Shown in pieces: positions 38,386 to 47,700 of a stretch of 64,000 nt of DNA (position 1 is the stretch's first letter; the number at the start of each line of letters is the position of its first letter). The position numbers and the translations under genes are program-made. This DNA is from Rhizobium sp. Leaf453 (GTDB lineage: Bacteria > Pseudomonadota > Alphaproteobacteria > Rhizobiales > Rhizobiaceae), in contig NZ_LMRG01000026.1 in NCBI RefSeq assembly GCF_001425605.1, positions 1 to 64,000 on the forward strand. The letters are read 5' to 3'. The notes below the pieces were generated by a model. The model was not told where the DNA came from, ran no database searches, and was given only the letters and a program-made list of their open reading frames with translations.

Positions 38386-38420
38386 AAAAAGGCCGGCTTT
38401 CTCGCAAAGCCGGCCTTTTT
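38386..38420 (+). terminator. Rho-independent terminator after glnA
   Basis: AAAGGCCGGCTTT and AAAGCCGGCCTTT form a long stem with a CTCGC loop, followed by a T-run. A second smaller hairpin (GGCGGG with CCCGCC) lies just upstream. Confidence 0.9.
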
Positions 38421-38442
38421 CATTCAATGAAGCTTTCTGCGG

Positions 38443-39477
38443 CTATTGTTTCTTCAGCCGTTGCTTCAGCAGATTGAGATATTCCTCGTTTCCGTCCGGT
38501 TCCTGGCTTGCGGCCTGCGGCGCCTTGCAGGCCGGCTTGTAGTCCAGCGCCATGCCGGCCTTGACGCAGACGCCGACCTGCCATCCCGGCGGCAGCGCCG
38601 TCAGGTCGACATCCTTCCATTTCGGATGTCCCGTCGCCTGCAGCTTGTCGAGATTGTTGAGGATAAGGCTCGAAAAATCCGAGACCGCCTTGCAGCTTTC
38701 GCGCTGATAGGCATTGCGCTTGACGTCGTAGTCATAGGTCATCATCACCGCCTTTACGGCGATCAGTTCGACCGGATCCTTCTGGAAGGAATAGGTTCCA
38801 GCATCGATCCTGGAAGCGGTATAGGTCGCCAGAAGCGGCGCTTCCGTGATCGGCACGAGATGGAACTTGGCGCCATCGATCGGATTGTTCTTGAACAGCG
38901 CTGCCGGTGCGCCCGCCACGTAGAAGAGAGCATCGATCTCGCCGGACAGCAGCTTGGGCAGCGCGGCATCCGGATTAAGCGGAACCCGCTCGCCAGTCTT
39001 GACCTGCAGAATATCGAGCACCAGCGATGAGGTCAGATAGGTGCCGCTGTCCTTGACGCCAACCGCCACCTTCTTGCCGGCCAGATCCTTCATGCTTGCA
39101 ACGTCCGACTTGGCGAGGACGTGGATTTCCTCATTGTAAAGCGGGTACATGATACGCACTCCGCGCACCGCTTGCTGAACTTCGGGATCGTTGGCCTCGA
39201 AGGTCTTCAGATATTCCAGCACGTCGCTCTGGACGATGCCGAACTGGGTGCTGCGACGGTTGCGCACGCCGACGAAATTTTCCAGCGATCCCGCCGATTC
39301 CACCACATTGAGCGTCTGGCCGCAGCTTTTGCCAAGGGCGGCCACATCCCGCCCGATCTGGATATAGGTGCCCTGCGGACCGCCGGTCATGATGTTCTTT
39401 TCAAACTCGGCGGCGGCAAGCGGATGGATTGAAAGCGCCGCCAGCGCCATGGCGATACCGAAAGCCTGTCGCAACAT
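38443..39477 (-). CDS. TAXI-family TRAP transporter substrate-binding protein
   Basis: The protein has about 344 residues. ATG 39477 is preferred in an ATGATG pair because AAGGAG is better spaced from it. A signal peptide (IAMALAALSIHPLAAA-EF) precedes the TAXI fold with IMTGGPQGTYIQIGRDVA and VAVGVKDSGTYLTSSLVLD. Family members are periplasmic and deliver organic acids such as glutamate or 2-oxoglutarate to a TRAP permease. No permease gene adjoins it, so it is an orphan; its place next to glnA is suggestive but unproven. Confidence 0.85.
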   Translation of the reverse strand: MLRQAFGIAMALAALSIHPLAAAEFEKNIMTGGPQGTYIQIGRDVAALGKSCGQTLNVVESAGSLENFVGVRNRRSTQFGIVQSDVLEYLKTFEANDPEVQQAVRGVRIMYPLYNEEIHVLAKSDVASMKDLAGKKVAVGVKDSGTYLTSSLVLDILQVKTGERVPLNPDAALPKLLSGEIDALFYVAGAPAALFKNNPIDGAKFHLVPITEAPLLATYTASRIDAGTYSFQKDPVELIAVKAVMMTYDYDVKRNAYQRESCKAVSDFSSLILNNLDKLQATGHPKWKDVDLTALPPGWQVGVCVKAGMALDYKPACKAPQAASQEPDGNEEYLNLLKQRLKKQ

Positions 39478-39522
39478 CATCTCTCCTTCCAGAATAGCTG
39501 CCATCCAACTGGCAGGCGAATG

Positions 39523-40590
39523 TCAGCAATCACTTTTGAAATCACGCATCAGGTTGCGCATCACGATCAGCGGCACCCGGTCGAACACGCTTTCCAGCGC
39601 ATCCGTGACGCAGGCGCCGGATGACAGCTTGTCCTTGAGGATACGGGTCTTCTCGTCATCGAGAACGCCGATACCGCGGGTCGAATTCAGAACGTTCTCC
39701 ACCAGTACCGGATCACGCGGAACAAGACCGTTGTCAACTGCCGGCTCCTCGCCCCTGGCTTCCACTTCATCCTTTGCGGGCGTTTCTGTCTCTCCTGGTG
39801 TTTCAGTCTTTGCAGCCGCTGCGTTTTTCGCGATTTCTGCAGCCTGATCAGCCAACTGCTTTTCAAGTTGCTCTACGCGGCTGCGCTCCTCGGCCAGATT
39901 CCCCTCTAGCGTCTTGATCTGCACATCACGCGCCAGATCAAGGGCGGACTTGAACGTCGGCGGCTTGTTTTCGGCCTCGGCCGTTTTCTGTTCGAGCGCC
40001 TTGCGGGCAGCCACGGCATCCGACGTTGCCTTTTCCACGGAGGCCTTCAAAACGGAAATCTGCTTTTCCAGCGCCAGTTTGGCATTGCCGAGATCCTCAG
40101 CCTGTTTCCAGGCATCGCCGGCATCGGATTTTGCCGCGGTCAACTGCTCATTCAATCGGGCAATCGTCTTGGTAAAATCGTCGGCCGCGGATTTCGACGC
40201 GGCCTTCTCCGTCGAAAGCAATTTTTCAAGGGCCGCGATATCGGCGTCGCGCTTGTCAAGCAGACGGTTGAGCTTGGGTACTTCGTTGAGCTTCAGATCA
40301 GCATAATCCTTTTCCAATTCCTCCGCCCAATTGCCCGAGTTCTTCTTGAGTTCGACCAAGCCCTTGTTGGCGATATCGCGTTCGGCGGTGATTTTCGCCA
40401 CTTCGTCGTTCAGCGAACGCGCCTGTGTCTTCAGTTCAGCGATTTCCGCCTGCATCGCCTGACGGCCGAACCAGAAATACGTGCCGCCGCCCGCCATGCC
40501 AAGACACAAGAGAGCGGCGAGGAGCAGACCCGCTGATGAACCACCGGTGCTCCGCGTCACTTGATTGTTTCGGCCCCATTGGTTGGTCAT
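39523..40590 (-). CDS. Membrane-anchored coiled-coil protein
   Basis: The protein has about 355 residues from ATG 40590; the extra N-terminus of the longer frame lacks a plausible start signal. One membrane helix near residue 20 (AGLLLAALLCLGMAGGGTYFW) is followed by about 230 residues of heptad-rich, Lys/Glu/Ala coiled coil with LEKQ-type repeats, then a compact C-terminal domain with two Cys (GACVTDALESVF and the last residue). It probably spans the periplasm as an elongated oligomer. The function is unknown. Confidence 0.7.
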   Translation of the reverse strand: MTNQWGRNNQVTRSTGGSSAGLLLAALLCLGMAGGGTYFWFGRQAMQAEIAELKTQARSLNDEVAKITAERDIANKGLVELKKNSGNWAEELEKDYADLKLNEVPKLNRLLDKRDADIAALEKLLSTEKAASKSAADDFTKTIARLNEQLTAAKSDAGDAWKQAEDLGNAKLALEKQISVLKASVEKATSDAVAARKALEQKTAEAENKPPTFKSALDLARDVQIKTLEGNLAEERSRVEQLEKQLADQAAEIAKNAAAAKTETPGETETPAKDEVEARGEEPAVDNGLVPRDPVLVENVLNSTRGIGVLDDEKTRILKDKLSSGACVTDALESVFDRVPLIVMRNLMRDFKSDC

Positions 40591-40723
40591 GCGCGATCCG
40601 TCACGGAAGGAATGTTCTACACAGGAGGTACGACGATTTTCCGGACGAGGCAAGCAACGGCGTCCAGACGCCGGACCGGGCCTGTATTCTCAAGCGCGGA
40701 TTGTGCACACGCTCACACGCTGC

Positions 40724-40751
40724 CTTGATGTTTGGTGAAAAACCACCATAT
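40724..40751 (+). promoter_or_regulatory. RpoH-type heat-shock promoter of hspQ (candidate)
   Basis: CTTGAT (40724-40729), a 16-bp spacer and CCATAT (40746-40751) fit the rhizobial RpoH pattern (CTTGAA, 16-17 bp, CCATNT) 22 bp before the hspQ start. Confidence 0.5.
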
Positions 40752-40773
40752 TTTAAGGTGAAAGGAACCTAAC

Positions 40774-41106
40774 ATGATGAAGCAGAGAGATGCAAAATTT
40801 CAGATTGGACAGGTTGTTCGCCATCGCGTGTTTCCGTTCCGCGGCGTGATCTTTGACGTCGATCCGGAATATGCCAACACGGAAGAATGGTGGAATGCCA
40901 TTCCCGCCGAGGTCCGGCCGACAAAGGACCAGCCGTTCTATCACCTGCTCGCGGAAAACGATGAAACGGAATATGTCGCCTACGTATCGGAGCAGAACCT
41001 GATTTCGGACGACAGCGGAATGCCGATGCGCCACTCCCAGGTGAATGCATTCTTCGATCCGCAGACAGTCGGACAGTACCGGCCGAAAACGGTCGTTCAA
41101 CACTGA
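40774..41106 (+). CDS. hspQ: Heat shock protein HspQ
   Basis: The protein has 110 residues. FQIGQVVRHRVFPFRGVIFDVDPEY and QPFYHLLAENDETEYVAYVSEQNL are the conserved blocks of the HspQ/YccV family. It binds hemimethylated DNA in vitro and, in E. coli, acts as an adaptor or enhancer for Lon. GAAAGGAACC precedes the ATG. An RpoH-like promoter lies immediately upstream, which fits heat induction. It ends at a shared terminator with the convergent ialB-type gene. Confidence 0.92.
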   Translation: MMKQRDAKFQIGQVVRHRVFPFRGVIFDVDPEYANTEEWWNAIPAEVRPTKDQPFYHLLAENDETEYVAYVSEQNLISDDSGMPMRHSQVNAFFDPQTVGQYRPKTVVQH

Positions 41107-41126
41107 TTATGAGCAGCATGAAACAG

Positions 41127-41154
41127 AAAGGCCCGGATCGATGTCCGGGCCTTT
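41127..41154. terminator. Bidirectional terminator between hspQ and the ialB-type gene
   Basis: AAAGGCCCGGA (41127-41137) and TCCGGGCCTTT (41144-41154) form an 11-bp stem with a 6-nt loop, usable in both directions. Confidence 0.85.
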
Positions 41155-41178
41155 CCTGTATGGTCGATTGAACTGCGA

Positions 41179-41811
41179 TCAGTTCGCGGTAGCGGCCTTC
41201 TGGGCGTCTTCAAGCTTCTTGCGCGCGTCGTCAGCCTTCTTCTGCATTTCTTCCTGCAAAAGGCGCTGGCGCTCCTGCAGCTTCGACTGCTCGATTGGCT
41301 CGCCGTCGAACACGCCGGTGAAGCCGTTCAGCGACATCTTGATCGGGTTCGGCGCACGCTGGAAGTTGACGGAGGTGAAGACAACCTCGCCGCCCTTCTT
41401 CAGGCTTGCCAGAACTGCGTCGGAGAGCGGAACTTCGGCAACGCACTTGTCCGGCATGCAGATGGCGTAATCGAGCTTGGCGCCCTTGCCGCCGTCGATC
41501 TGCATCTGGATGCCCGGGGGTACGAGGCGAGCGGAAGGAACCGACACCTGCAGAACCTTGCGGTTGACCTTGCCCTGAACGCTGATCAGGCCAACGGCCG
41601 TGATGAGCTGACCATTGCTGGCGGTCAGGAGGTTCTGAACGATGCAGACATCGTTATCTTCCTGCTTGGTGCAGACCTTGAACCAGCCCTGTGGCGGACG
41701 GCCAGCGGCGGCATCCTGCGCAACGGACGCGACGGGCATCGCAGTAGCTGCAACGGCGCCGGCAAATGCGGCAAGCGCAGCCTTTTTGGTGAAGTTCGAC
41801 TTGAAGATCAT
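41179..41811 (-). CDS. Invasion-associated locus B (IalB) family protein
   Basis: The protein has about 210 residues from ATG 41811, where the signal peptide begins (KKAALAAFAGAVAATAMPVASVAQ). The domain contains WFKVCTKQEDNDVCIVQN and AICMPDKCVAEVPLS, with the Cys pairs typical of IalB. The C-terminus is a charged coiled coil (KLQERQRLLQEEMQKKADD). It is likely periplasmic. In Bartonella IalB is linked to host-cell invasion, but rhizobial copies are general envelope proteins of unknown function. Confidence 0.85.
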   Translation of the reverse strand: MIFKSNFTKKAALAAFAGAVAATAMPVASVAQDAAAGRPPQGWFKVCTKQEDNDVCIVQNLLTASNGQLITAVGLISVQGKVNRKVLQVSVPSARLVPPGIQMQIDGGKGAKLDYAICMPDKCVAEVPLSDAVLASLKKGGEVVFTSVNFQRAPNPIKMSLNGFTGVFDGEPIEQSKLQERQRLLQEEMQKKADDARKKLEDAQKAATAN

Positions 41812-42085
41812 AACGATATCCGTCTCCTGAATTCCGGTGTCTGAGCGGTCTCGCGCCACTCGTCATCTATGGTCAGCTGCCCGCTCTCCTGTTGGGCAAA
41901 TAAGGCAATTGCATGACCCTCGTCTCCGGGAACACCTGTTACAGCGGGTGCGCACGGATATCCAGCCTTTCCTTGACTTTTTGTATTCGCTCGCTCCGGT
42001 TTTTTACAGTGTCCGCCGGTTGGAAATGCTGGTCAACGTGATAGTTTGCCGTGATTCACATCAGTCAAGGACGTGGGAGGCGAGT

Positions 42086-43900
42086 TTGCGCGCATTGTTT
42101 TTAGGTCTGGTTTCGCTGCTCGGTACGCTGAGCGTCGGAACAGCCGCACAGGCCGAACCGGTTCACGGCATAGCCATGCATGGCCAGCCCGCCTTGCCAG
42201 CCGATTTCAAGAGTTTCCCCTACGTCAACCCGAACGTCAAGAAGGGCGGCAAGATCGCCTATGGCGTCGTCGGCACGTTCGACAGCTTGAACCCGTTCAT
42301 CCTGAAAAGCATGCGCACCACAGCGCGCGGCATGCTCGACCCGGAATATGGCAACCTCATCTATGATTCGCTGATGCAGCGGTCGCGCGACGAGGCGTTT
42401 TCGCTGTATCCGCTGCTCGCCGAAACCGTCGAATGGGACGACGACCGCACCTTCATCCAATTCAACCTGAACCCGAAGGCCAAATGGGCCGATGGACAAC
42501 CGGTGACGCCGGAAGACGTGATCTTCACCTTCGAGCTCTTCCGCGACAAGGGCCGCGTGCCGTTCAGCACGCGCATGGCAAAGGTAGCAAAGCTGGAGAA
42601 AGTCGGCGACCGCAGCGTGCGCTTCACCTTCAACGACGAAGCTGACCGCGAATTTCCGCTGTTGATCGCGATGACGCCGATCCTGCCGAAACACGCGACG
42701 GATATGGCGACCTTCGATCAGACATCGCTGAAATTCCCGCTCGGTTCCGGTCCCTATCAGGTTGCCGAGGTCAAGCCGGGCGAACGCATCATCTACAAGC
42801 GAAACCCTAACTATTGGGCGAAGGACCTGCCGACCAAGGTCGGGTTCGACAATTACGATCAGGTATCGGTCGAATATTTCCTTCAGGACAATTCGCTGTT
42901 CGAAGCGTTCAAGAAGGGCGAAGTCGATATCTATCCGGAAGGCAGCCCGACCAAATGGGCGCGAAGCTATAATTTCCCGGCCGTGCAATCCGGCGCAGTT
43001 ATCAAGGACGAGTTCACGCCGAAGACGCCGTCCGGCATGCTTGGCTTCGTCTTCAACACCCGCAGGCCGATCTTTGCCGACGCCAAGCTCCGTCAGGGCC
43101 TCGCCATGGCCTTCGATTTCGAATGGGTGAACAAGAACCTGTTCGACAACGCCTATACCCGCACCCAGAGCTTCTGGCAGAATTCCAACCTCTCGTACCT
43201 CGACACGCCTGCGGACGATCGTGAACTGAGCCTGCTGGGTGACATCCGTAATCGTATCAATCCCAAGGTCCTCGATGGCAGCTATCGCCTGCCAGTGACG
43301 GATGCGACAGGCCGGGATCGCAATGTCCTGCGCGAAGCCGTAACGTTGCTGCGTGAGGCCGGTTATTCCATCAAGGACGGCAAGATGCTGGATGCCAAGG
43401 GCACGGCGCTGTCGTTCGAAATCATGACGCAAAACGAGGGACAGGAAAAACTCGCGCTTGCCTATCAGCGCTTTCTGGCCGCACTCGGCATCAGTGTCTC
43501 CGTGCGGACCGTCGATGATTCCCAGTACCAGCAGCGCAGCCAGTCGTTTGACTATGATGTGATCGTCAAATCCTTCCCCTCTTCCCTGTCACCGGGCATC
43601 GAGCAGGTCGGCCGCTGGACATCGGCTGCCCGGGAGCGTCAGGGCAGCGACAATTTCGCCGGTGTTGCCGACAAGGATGTTGATACGCTGATCAACAACA
43701 TCCTGCAGGCCCGCACGATTGAGGATTTTACAGCCGCCGTTCGCGCTCACGACCGCATGCTGGTGTCGAATTTCTATCTTGTTCCGCTCTACCATATCTC
43801 GGCACAGTGGGTGGCACGCCACAAGCATATCGGCCGTCCGGATACCGTACCGCTCTATGGGTATCAATTGCCGGCCTGGTGGGATGAATCTGTGCAGTAA
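42086..43900 (+). CDS. Peptide-type ABC transporter substrate-binding protein (family 5)
   Basis: The start is TTG 42086: GGGAGG lies 5 nt upstream and translation gives a clean signal peptide (RALFLGLVSLLGTLSVGTAAQA). The upstream frame to 41837 has no start signal. The product has 604 residues with family 5 blocks VGTFDSLNPFILK, YPLLAETVEWDDDRTFIQF and GSGPYQVAEVKPGERIIYKRNPNYW. Related proteins (YejA type) bind peptides or murein fragments in the periplasm. No permease or ATPase gene adjoins it here, so it is an orphan. Confidence 0.87.
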   Translation: MRALFLGLVSLLGTLSVGTAAQAEPVHGIAMHGQPALPADFKSFPYVNPNVKKGGKIAYGVVGTFDSLNPFILKSMRTTARGMLDPEYGNLIYDSLMQRSRDEAFSLYPLLAETVEWDDDRTFIQFNLNPKAKWADGQPVTPEDVIFTFELFRDKGRVPFSTRMAKVAKLEKVGDRSVRFTFNDEADREFPLLIAMTPILPKHATDMATFDQTSLKFPLGSGPYQVAEVKPGERIIYKRNPNYWAKDLPTKVGFDNYDQVSVEYFLQDNSLFEAFKKGEVDIYPEGSPTKWARSYNFPAVQSGAVIKDEFTPKTPSGMLGFVFNTRRPIFADAKLRQGLAMAFDFEWVNKNLFDNAYTRTQSFWQNSNLSYLDTPADDRELSLLGDIRNRINPKVLDGSYRLPVTDATGRDRNVLREAVTLLREAGYSIKDGKMLDAKGTALSFEIMTQNEGQEKLALAYQRFLAALGISVSVRTVDDSQYQQRSQSFDYDVIVKSFPSSLSPGIEQVGRWTSAARERQGSDNFAGVADKDVDTLINNILQARTIEDFTAAVRAHDRMLVSNFYLVPLYHISAQWVARHKHIGRPDTVPLYGYQLPAWWDESVQ

Positions 43901-44000
43901 TGCCGATTTGAGGTCGGTATACTTTTGGTGACGCATTGAAAGCGGAATCGCCTGCCCTTATGTCGCTGGGCAACCCACCCTCAGCGCAAGGAGCAAGCGC

Positions 44001-44666
44001 ATGGACCATGTGAATATCGATGTTGTTTCTGATGTCGTCTGCCCTTGGTGCTATCTCGGTAAGGCACGCCTCGATCAGGCAATCGCCAATGTCGCCGACG
44101 ATATCTATGTGACCGTGAACTGGCGGCCTTACCAGCTCAATCCGGACCTGCCGCCGGAAGGCGTCGACCACAAGAAACATCTCGCTGAAAAGCTCGGCGG
44201 TCAGGATGCCGTCGATCGTGCGCATGACATGTTGACCAACCTTGGCAAGGAAGACGGCATTGCCTTCGATTTCGATGCAGTCAAGATCAGCCCGAACACG
44301 CTCGATGCGCATCGTCTGGTGCGTTGGGCGCTGACCGAAGGCCCCAATGTACAAAGCAAGGTTGCCGGACTGCTGTTCAAGGCCAATTTCGAGGAAGGCC
44401 GCAATGTCGGCGATCACGATGTTCTGCTCGACATCGCCCAGAAAGGCGGCCTGGACCGTGCCGTCATTGCGGCGCTTCTCGCATCTGAGGCCGACAACGA
44501 TGCCGTTTCGGAAGAAATCGACATGGCCCGCGGCATGGGCGTGACCGGTGTTCCCTGCTTCATCATTGACAGCAAATATGCCGTGATGGGCGCGCAGTCG
44601 GTCGAGGTGCTGACCGATGCGTTGCGTGACATCGCAAAGATGAAGAATTCTTCGCAGATCAATTGA
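44001..44666 (+). CDS. DsbA-family oxidoreductase, FrnE-like
   Basis: The protein has 221 residues and a thioredoxin-fold with an inserted helical domain. The redox motif CPWC is at residues 14-17 (VVSDVVCPWCYLGK), and the cis-Pro loop is GVTGVPCFIID, with an extra Cys. There is no signal peptide, so it is cytoplasmic, like FrnE, which protects against oxidative stress in Deinococcus. GCAAGGAGC precedes the ATG. It is a single gene facing mfd. Confidence 0.9.
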   Translation: MDHVNIDVVSDVVCPWCYLGKARLDQAIANVADDIYVTVNWRPYQLNPDLPPEGVDHKKHLAEKLGGQDAVDRAHDMLTNLGKEDGIAFDFDAVKISPNTLDAHRLVRWALTEGPNVQSKVAGLLFKANFEEGRNVGDHDVLLDIAQKGGLDRAVIAALLASEADNDAVSEEIDMARGMGVTGVPCFIIDSKYAVMGAQSVEVLTDALRDIAKMKNSSQIN

Positions 44667-44685
44667 TCGCGGTACCATGACCTCG

Positions 44686-44713
44686 AAAGCCGCGCCTGAT
44701 CGGCGCGGCTTTT
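44686..44713. terminator. Bidirectional terminator between frnE-like gene and mfd
   Basis: AAGCCGCGCC and GGCGCGGCTT form a 10-bp GC-rich stem with a short loop and T-run. It lies 20 bp after the plus-strand gene and just past the mfd stop. Confidence 0.85.
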
Positions 44714-44719
44714 CGCGTC

Positions 44720-47700
44720 TCAATCCTTCGCCAATCCTGCCAGTTGCGTCATGATCACGGCGGATCCGGCCAGTCGCTTTTCAGGCGTCGGGAAGTCGCG
44801 CTGGAAAAAGATGCTGTGATCGGCGCGGATTTTCGCCAGACTACCCTGTTTCGCGATGAACCCAACGAGGGCAGCGGGATTTGGGAATTCGCGATTGCGG
44901 AACTGCACCACGACACCCTTCGGGCCGGCATCGAGTTTTTCCACATTGGCCGTGCGGCAGAGCGACTTGATATAGACAATCTTCAACAGATGCTGCACTT
45001 CGATCGGAAGCGGCCCGAAGCGGTCGATCAATTCCGCGCCGAAGGCATCGATTTCGCCGAGTTCCGTGATCTCGCCCAGCCTGCGATAGAGGCCAAGCCG
45101 CAGGTGCAGGTCCGGAACATAATCGTCGGGGATCATCACCGGCGTACCAACGGAAATCTGCGGCGACCAGCCGCTGTCGGTAATTTCCTCGTCTCCCTTG
45201 AGTTCTGCGACCGCCTCTTCCAGCATCTGTTGATAAAGCTCGAAGCCGACTTCCTTGATATGGCCGGACTGTTCGTCCCCCAGGAGATTGCCGGCGCCGC
45301 GAATATCGAGATCGTGGCTGGCAAGCTGGAAACCGGCGCCGAGCGTGTCGAGTGACTGCAGCACCTTCAGGCGGCGCTCGGCCGTGCCCGTCAGCGTCCG
45401 GTTGACCGGCAGCGTGAACAGGGCGAAGGCGCGAACCTTCGAACGGCCGACGCGACCGCGCAACTGGTAAAGCTGGGCGAGGCCGAACATGTCGGCTCGG
45501 TGAACAATCAAGGTGTTAGCGGCCGGCACATCGAGACCGGATTCAACGATAGTCGTCGATAGCAGCACATCGTAACGCCCTTCGTAAAAGGCGTTCATGA
45601 TGTCTTCAAGTTCCGTCGCCGGCATCTGGCCATGCGCGATGGCGACCTTCAGTTCCGGAACATCCGATTTTAGGAAATCGTGGATTTCCGAGAGGTCCGC
45701 AAGGCGTGGACAGACATAGAAGCTCTGACCGCCACGATAATGCTCGCGCATCAGCGTTTCGCGGATCACCAACGCGTCGAACGGCGAAATGAAGGTACGC
45801 ACGGCCATGCGATCAACCGGCGGCGTGGTTATCAGCGACAATTCGCGAACACCCGTCAACGCCAACTGCAGCGTGCGCGGGATCGGCGTTGCCGACAGGG
45901 TCAGCACGTGCACGTCGGATTTCAGCTCCTTCAGCCGTTCCTTGTGCTTGACGCCGAAATGCTGTTCCTCGTCGATGATCAGCAGTCCGAGATTGGCGAA
46001 ATTGATCGATGCACCGAGCAGTGCATGCGTGCCGACGACAATATCGGTCTTGCCGTCTGCCACTTCCTTTTTGGTCAGCGCCAGTTCCTTGGAACCGACG
46101 AGGCGCGAAGCCTGGTTGATGCGGATCGGCAGCCCACGGAAACGTTCGGTAAAGGACTTGAAATGCTGGCGAGCAAGCAGCGTCGTCGGCACCACGACCG
46201 CCACCTGCACGCCGTTCATGGCGGCGATGAACGCCGCACGCAGCGCCACTTCTGTCTTTCCGAAGCCGACGTCACCGCAAACGAGACGGTCCATCGGGCG
46301 GCCGGCGCCGAGATCTTCGCGCACGGACTCGATCGAGGTCAGCTGATCCTCGGTCTCATCATAGGGGAAGCGCGCCGCGAATTCGTCATAGAGGCCTTCT
46401 GGCGTCGTCAGCACCGGCGCATGCCGCGTCAGGCGTTCGGCCGCGATCCGAATAAGACCGCCGGCCATATCCAGCAGGCGTTTCTTCAGCTTTGCCTTGC
46501 GCGCCTGCCAGGCGACACCGCCGAGCTTGTCGAGAATGGCATCGCTGCCCTCGGAGCCATAACGGGACAGGAGTTCGATATTTTCGACGGGCAGGAAAAG
46601 CTTGGCTTCGTCAGCATAGACGAGTTCAAGGCAGGCATGCGGCGCGCCGGCGGCCTCAATGGTCCGTAGGCCGATGAACCGGCCGATACCGTGTTCGGCA
46701 TGGACGACAATGCTGCCCTCGTCGAGGCCGGCGACCTCGGCGATAAAGTCCGCACCCCGTTTGCGGCGTTTGGCACGGCGCACCATGCGGTCGCCGAGAA
46801 TGTCCTGCTCACCGATCACGACGAGATTGCCGGTCTCGAACCCGCTTTCGAGGCTGAGAACGCCGGAAGCCGCCTCCCCGGCCTTCAGGCCATAAACCTC
46901 CGCAAGGGTTTTCACCGGCTTGATATTGCCAAGTCCGTGCTCGGTCAGCACCTGCAGCAGGCGGTCGAGAGATCCTTCCGACCAGGCTGAAATCAACACC
47001 TTGGCGCCCTTGGAACGCCGTTCGGCGATGTATTTGACGGCAAGGTCAAAGACATTGACGCGCTCGGCATCACTGGTCGATTCCGTGGAATTCTTTGCCC
47101 AGCGCACGCCAATCCGCGCATCGATCGAGACGACCTGCCGTGCTTCGCCTTCGTGCTCGCTGAACGGCGACAGGCGCACAGCATGACGCGATGCAAGTGC
47201 CGCGCCGAATTCTTCCGCGTTCAGATAGAGCCTGTCGGGCGGAACAGGCTTATAGGGTGTTCCCTGCGAAATCTGGGATTTGCCCGGAGATGCCGACGAT
47301 TGACGGGCCTCGTAATAATCTTGAACCAGCTTGGCGCGTTCAGCCGCCGCTTCGCGGACGACATGGTCCGTGACGATATGAAAGCCGGCGAGATAATCGA
47401 AGACCGTATCGAGCCGATCATAGAACAGTGGCAGCCAGTGTTCCATGCCGGCATAGCGCCGCCCTTCGGACACGGCCTGATAAAGTGCGTCATCGCGGGT
47501 CGCCGCGCCAAACATCGACAGATATTGGGTGCGAAAATGGCTGATCGTTTCCGGCGTCAACGAGACTTCGCTCATCGGATTGAGATCGAGCGAGCGAGCC
47601 TGCCCCGTCGTGCGCTGGCTGGCCGGATCGAAGGAGCGGATGCTTTCGAGCGTATCACCGAAGAAATCGAGGCGAACCGGCTCATCGCTACCCGGAACAA

